From Casuarina equisetifolia (lineage: Eukaryota > Streptophyta > Magnoliopsida > Fagales > Casuarinaceae): a stretch of 64,000 nt of DNA. The notes beneath the pieces were generated by a model that worked only from the letters and a program-made list of their open reading frames with translations, made no database searches and was not told the DNA's origin. Below are positions 60,851 to 64,000 of this stretch, one piece after another; the first letter of the stretch is position 1; every line of letters begins with the position of its first letter. Both the position numbers and the translations under genes were made by a program. Location of the stretch: positions 11,931,884 through 11,995,883 of the forward strand of contig CM052356.1 of assembly GCA_028551475.1 (NCBI GenBank). The letters run 5' to 3'.

Positions 60851-61537
60851 TCACCAATATGACCGGAGAGGAATAAGGACTTCGACTTGGTCGCATGATT
60901 CCATTTTACACCATCTCATTCACCAAGTGCTCAATTTCCCTTTTTTGGAAATGAGGGTAGTAGTACATTGGAGAAGAAATGGGCTGGCTTCCTCCTTTTA
61001 ATCGTATGACATGGTTGCATGAATGCCAGGGAAGGAGAGTAGTTGGTTATGCAAAGACTCCATCAAACTCCTTCAATACCTTCTGCAGTGCTTATACTAT
61101 TGCTTAGCAATTCTCAAGCTAGTTATAAATGCTAACTTGAGTTTCCTTATCAAGTTTTATTAGTTTGATCATGAAAAGCCTTCCTTAGGAAGAAACTTCC
61201 TCCATAGTCCGAGTTGGACTGTCTAGTTGGTTCATCTAGTTCTGGGTTTAAGATGCAAATTGGGCATCTAGCAGGGCATACTAGTGGAGGGTTCGGCTAA
61301 TAATTGCAAGTGCATCATTGTCTTCTTTCATCAATGTCTTTATTCCTTCTTTTTTGATTTGTTAATAAACTCTTTCTCCCTTCAAAAGAGGCCACGTAAC
61401 TCCACCATTTTATCAACAAACTTGAAAGCCATGTATAGTTTGGAAAAATCCCATTGGATAAGCCCCAATTCTCCCAACCAAATGGTTCCTAACACTGCTT
61501 CACAACCTTTGAGTGGGAGTAAGAAAAAATCAACTAG

Positions 61538-61813
61538 TTAGGGAATAGCTTGTACAGTGACTTTTACTCCTGTGCAAGATTCTAGGCCAACAATTAATTC
61601 ACCATTAGCCACCATGACGCTGAAGGAACCTTTCACATTTAGGTGCAATCCACACTTGCTTGCTATGTCCTGACTAAAAAAATTATAGGAACTTTCCGAG
61701 TCAATTAGGACAGTTATTGCAACTTTATAGTCTACTATCTTACCAAGCACCTTCATGGTCCTTTGGTTTCTCCCACCATAAACTACATGTAAAGAGATCT
61801 CTAGAATGGTCAC
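61538..61813 (-). pseudogene. gypsy aspartic protease
   Basis: The minus-strand reading has VLIDSESSYNFFSQDIASKCGL, with the catalytic D-S-G changed to D-S-E, then VMVANGELI and a CTGVKVTVQ stretch. The canonical order is L-I-D-S-G-S-S-H-N-F, VANG, C. Confidence 0.8.
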
Positions 61814-62376
61814 ATTGTTTTATTCATTATCTATTCTGCCTTCGAAACCTTCCTCATCCTTCTGATCTAGCGGTCTTATCAACAGAAAAGCCTATTTACA
61901 TTTGTTGCTAGGCGAGAATTGCTTATTGCAATTAAAATAAAGGCCCTTGGCCCATCATTCCGCCATTTCATTAGCAGATAGCTTCTTTATTGGCATTGTT
62001 GATTTTTATGAGGGCTCACTCTTTGGCCATGGCGTCCTCTATCCACTATGTGTGGGCCCTTTGTCCTAAACCTTAGACTCATAGAGTTTGGCTAGTCCTA
62101 CTGTAACCACCAAGTCTATAGGCTCCTAAGCTTGGACGTCCACCCAAATAGAGTCTTTTAAGCTAGTGCTAAAATATCCAACTTTATGTGTTTGTGTCAT
62201 AAGGCCTGTTTTTTAGAATAGGTGCACAAACTCCATTTAAAACTCTTCCACCGTCCCTTTTTTACATAGCTTTGTTAAATCACCATAAAAATGGCAAAAC
62301 CTAGATGGTCCATATGTCTGGAAGAGAGCTTCGGTTAGCTAAGACCAAAGGATCTCCCCAAAAGGACTACTTTCCT

Positions 62377-62646
62377 TCAGGACTTTGACCATATATATGC
62401 ATCGCCTTCGAGATTCCAAGAGGACACAGTGACTTCTTCATTCTTAGGAATGCGATGGTAGGCAAAATATTGGGAGGCTCTATCGACCCACCTCATTGCA
62501 TCATCCCCTCCCGTATAGCAAGGGAAATCCATTTTCATGTTTTGGTGGTTAGTGGTGCCACTAGGAAGAGGTGGTTCATCACATGAGGTTTTGCTAGAGT
62601 TGGAGCCTTCACTAGACTCAATCTTATAGGACTTGAAGAGGTCCAT
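62377..62646 (-). pseudogene. gypsy gag fragment
   Basis: Pre-gag Ser/Asn-rich sequence, then KMDFPCYTGGDDAMRWVDRASQYF and a W-x-L-x-G-x-A-x-x-W ending (WNLEGDAYIW). This is the conserved plant gypsy gag core; it ends in a stop at its 3' side. Confidence 0.85.
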
Positions 62647-62793
62647 GAGAGTGTTGAGATTCGTAAGTTAACATTGAGAAGGGCCAATGAGCTCAATGAC
62701 TTGTTTCACCAAGTCTACTTAGAGTTCGAACACGAATTGCGACCATTTCTAGTAAGCCATAACTGGTGCTGGCTCCGGTACTAGTCTATTACT

Positions 62794-62930
62794 TGCTGAG
62801 TCAAAGGACCTTCTCACTAGTCAGGTAAAAGGCTGGATATCGAGGAACCATGGTTCATGGGTATTTTTCTCTCCTATTGTGGCAGTTGAATAAGAGAAAG
62901 AGAAAAGAAGTAGGCGTAGTTGGAAAATAA
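62794..62930 (-). repeat. Truncated 5' LTR of second gypsy element
   Basis: Only the 3' part of the LTR next to the primer-binding site survives. Similarity to 58242-58551 fades at about 62930. Confidence 0.75.
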
Positions 62931-63329
62931 GGGTTTTGTTGAGACAAAATCTATTATGAATTATTTATTGAAAATTATTTTTCATATGTATAAAAGAAAA
63001 TCATAAGAAGTAAAAGGTGTGCAAATTATAATATCAATTAATGATATTATAAAGTAGTCGGGTTCCTACATTTCTTAACATGATATCATCATATAATGTA
63101 TTTAAGAAATGCCTTATTTAAATGATGTTAAATATATGTATATAATTTATTATATTTGAGAAATATCATACTTGTTCTTGTTTACATGAAGGTACTTTAT
63201 GATGAACTCTAGCTAAGTTACTAAGAGTTTCTTAGAACAAATCAAGGTTCACTTTACTTGTTCATGACTTGCCTAATTCACAACCATCTTTTAAGATTTC
63301 TTGGTACACTACTACTTTGCACAAAAGAA
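62931..63329. other. AT-rich spacer next to truncated LTR
   Basis: Nothing identified. Confidence 0.5.
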
Positions 63330-63546
63330 TTGGCCCGTGTTCTATTTTCATAAGAAAGTTGACCCATGTTATATTCTTATAAGAGAGTTAGCTTGTGTTT
63401 CGTTCTTATAATAGAGTTGGCCCGTGTTCTATTCTTATAAAAGAGTTGGCCCATGTTCTATTCTTATAAGAGAGTTGGCCCATGTTCTGCTCTTACAAGA
63501 GACTTGGCTCGTGATCTACTTTAATGGAAGCTTGGCCCGTGGTTTG
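63330..63546. repeat. 29-bp minisatellite, about 7 units
   Basis: Tandem units of ttggccc(g/a)tgttctattcttataagagag with 0-8 differences. The central copies (63417-63503) are the most alike and the outer ones are more diverged. There is no spacer between units. Confidence 0.9.
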
Positions 63547-64000
63547 ATATTGTGAAGCCTGATCCAAGATAGTGTCATTTAGTTCACAAGACACATTTAA
63601 GTGTCTTGATCACCTTAGAAGCCCTAGCTTCTATTTGAAACATCGACGCCCCCTTTCTATCTCTCTCATCGCAATCACATCCCTCTACTTTAACGGGAAG
63701 ATTTGCAGAAGTTTTTAAATGAATGTCAAAATCTGAAGCTCAATTTGATGAAGAAGCTTATGTGAAACCTGAAAAGGTACAAGTTACATTCTCTCAATGG
63801 AAAGAAACCAATGAAATGATGGGTATGGTAGAAATCATGTCTCAATTCTTTATTTTCATATCATATATAAGAGAAAGCCATTCTATGATTGAAGATGACG
63901 ATTTTAAGTGAATATCTTTGGTTATTATTCAAAAGAAGTCATTCTTGAGCTTATCCTTTATTCACTATGAAGAAGCTTCAGTGACATCTTTGATACTTAG
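63547..64000. other. Right edge of window, no gene assigned
   Basis: A short open stretch at 63723-63911 encodes an acidic 62-residue peptide (starting MSKSEAQFDEEAYVKPEKVQ) with no motif I recognise. It could be the N-terminal end of something cut by the window or chance. Confidence 0.3.

Larger units (their letters stand above)
58242..62930 (-). mobile_element. Ty3/gypsy retrotransposon, 3' LTR intact, 5' LTR truncated
   Basis: The LTR ending CC(C/T)AGCA on the minus strand is at 58242 (3' LTR, about 58242-58551) and again at 62794 (5' LTR, of which only ~135 bp to about 62930 remain). A primer-binding-type sequence (TAGTACCGGAGCC, 62771-62783) lies inside the latter, and a GGGGAGG tract lies near 58555. 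The minus strand reads gag (62377-62646), protease (61538-61813), RT (60480-60850), RNase H (59700-60330) and integrase (58894-59600). The RT catalytic box FFDD is intact (about 60513-60525), but frames are broken by stops. Confidence 0.9.

Noticed and set aside
63330..63546. Regular 29-bp repeats suggestive of a CRISPR array
   Set aside because: Units are directly adjacent with no spacers, in a plant nuclear context. It is a minisatellite.

Overview
The window is nuclear DNA of a flowering plant, most likely a dicot or early-diverging eudicot. The evidence is AT-rich spliced genes with long introns, plant-type protein families (a plant VDAC porin, a YIP4-like Golgi protein, RPA32, a GT31-type glycosyltransferase and a WEMQPG-motif protein) and large tracts of decayed Ty1/copia and Ty3/gypsy retrotransposons. 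I cannot name the species. Nothing prokaryotic, organellar or CRISPR-like is present.

Layout. 1-1.6 kb: no recognisable gene. 1.6-9.1 kb: plus-strand copia wreckage, one gag/integrase fragment and then a longer protease-integrase-RT-RNase H ruin. 9.1-12.7 kb: non-coding, with copia-tail motifs and a tRNA-derived SINE candidate. 12.7-22.9 kb: two minus-strand genes in tandem. These are a 3-exon YIP4-like gene (272 aa) and a 6-coding-exon VDAC gene (276 aa), the latter with an inferred 2.6-kb intron in its 5' UTR and a TATA box. 23.9-28.6 kb: a minus-strand gypsy element with both LTRs. 28.6-34.8 kb: TE fragments and a second SINE candidate. 35 kb: a single-exon WEMQPG-motif gene with a TATA box. 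36-46.4 kb: a gypsy tail, a minus-strand copia element with both LTRs and a near-perfect target-site duplication, and a plus-strand copia ruin. 47.2-48.1 kb: a single-exon GT31-type glycosyltransferase on the minus strand. 51.2-55.5 kb: the 10-exon RPA32 gene on the plus strand. 56.7-57.8 kb: a TRIM-like tandem array running directly into two exons of an unrecognised gene tail. 58.2-62.9 kb: a second minus-strand gypsy element with one LTR truncated. 63.3-63.5 kb: a 29-bp minisatellite.

The host genes are unrelated housekeeping or cell-biology genes (Golgi trafficking, mitochondrial outer-membrane transport, DNA replication/repair, glycosylation). They do not form a cluster or pathway; they are islands between retrotransposon blocks. 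I found no convincing undescribed multi-gene system. The best second-look items are the apparent GC-AG first intron of RPA32, the TRIM-like array abutting an unidentified coding tail at 57.4 kb, and two G-rich tracts on the sense strand of VDAC introns. Exon boundaries were placed by hand from splice consensus and frame continuity. Family assignments are from recall of conserved motifs, not from searches.
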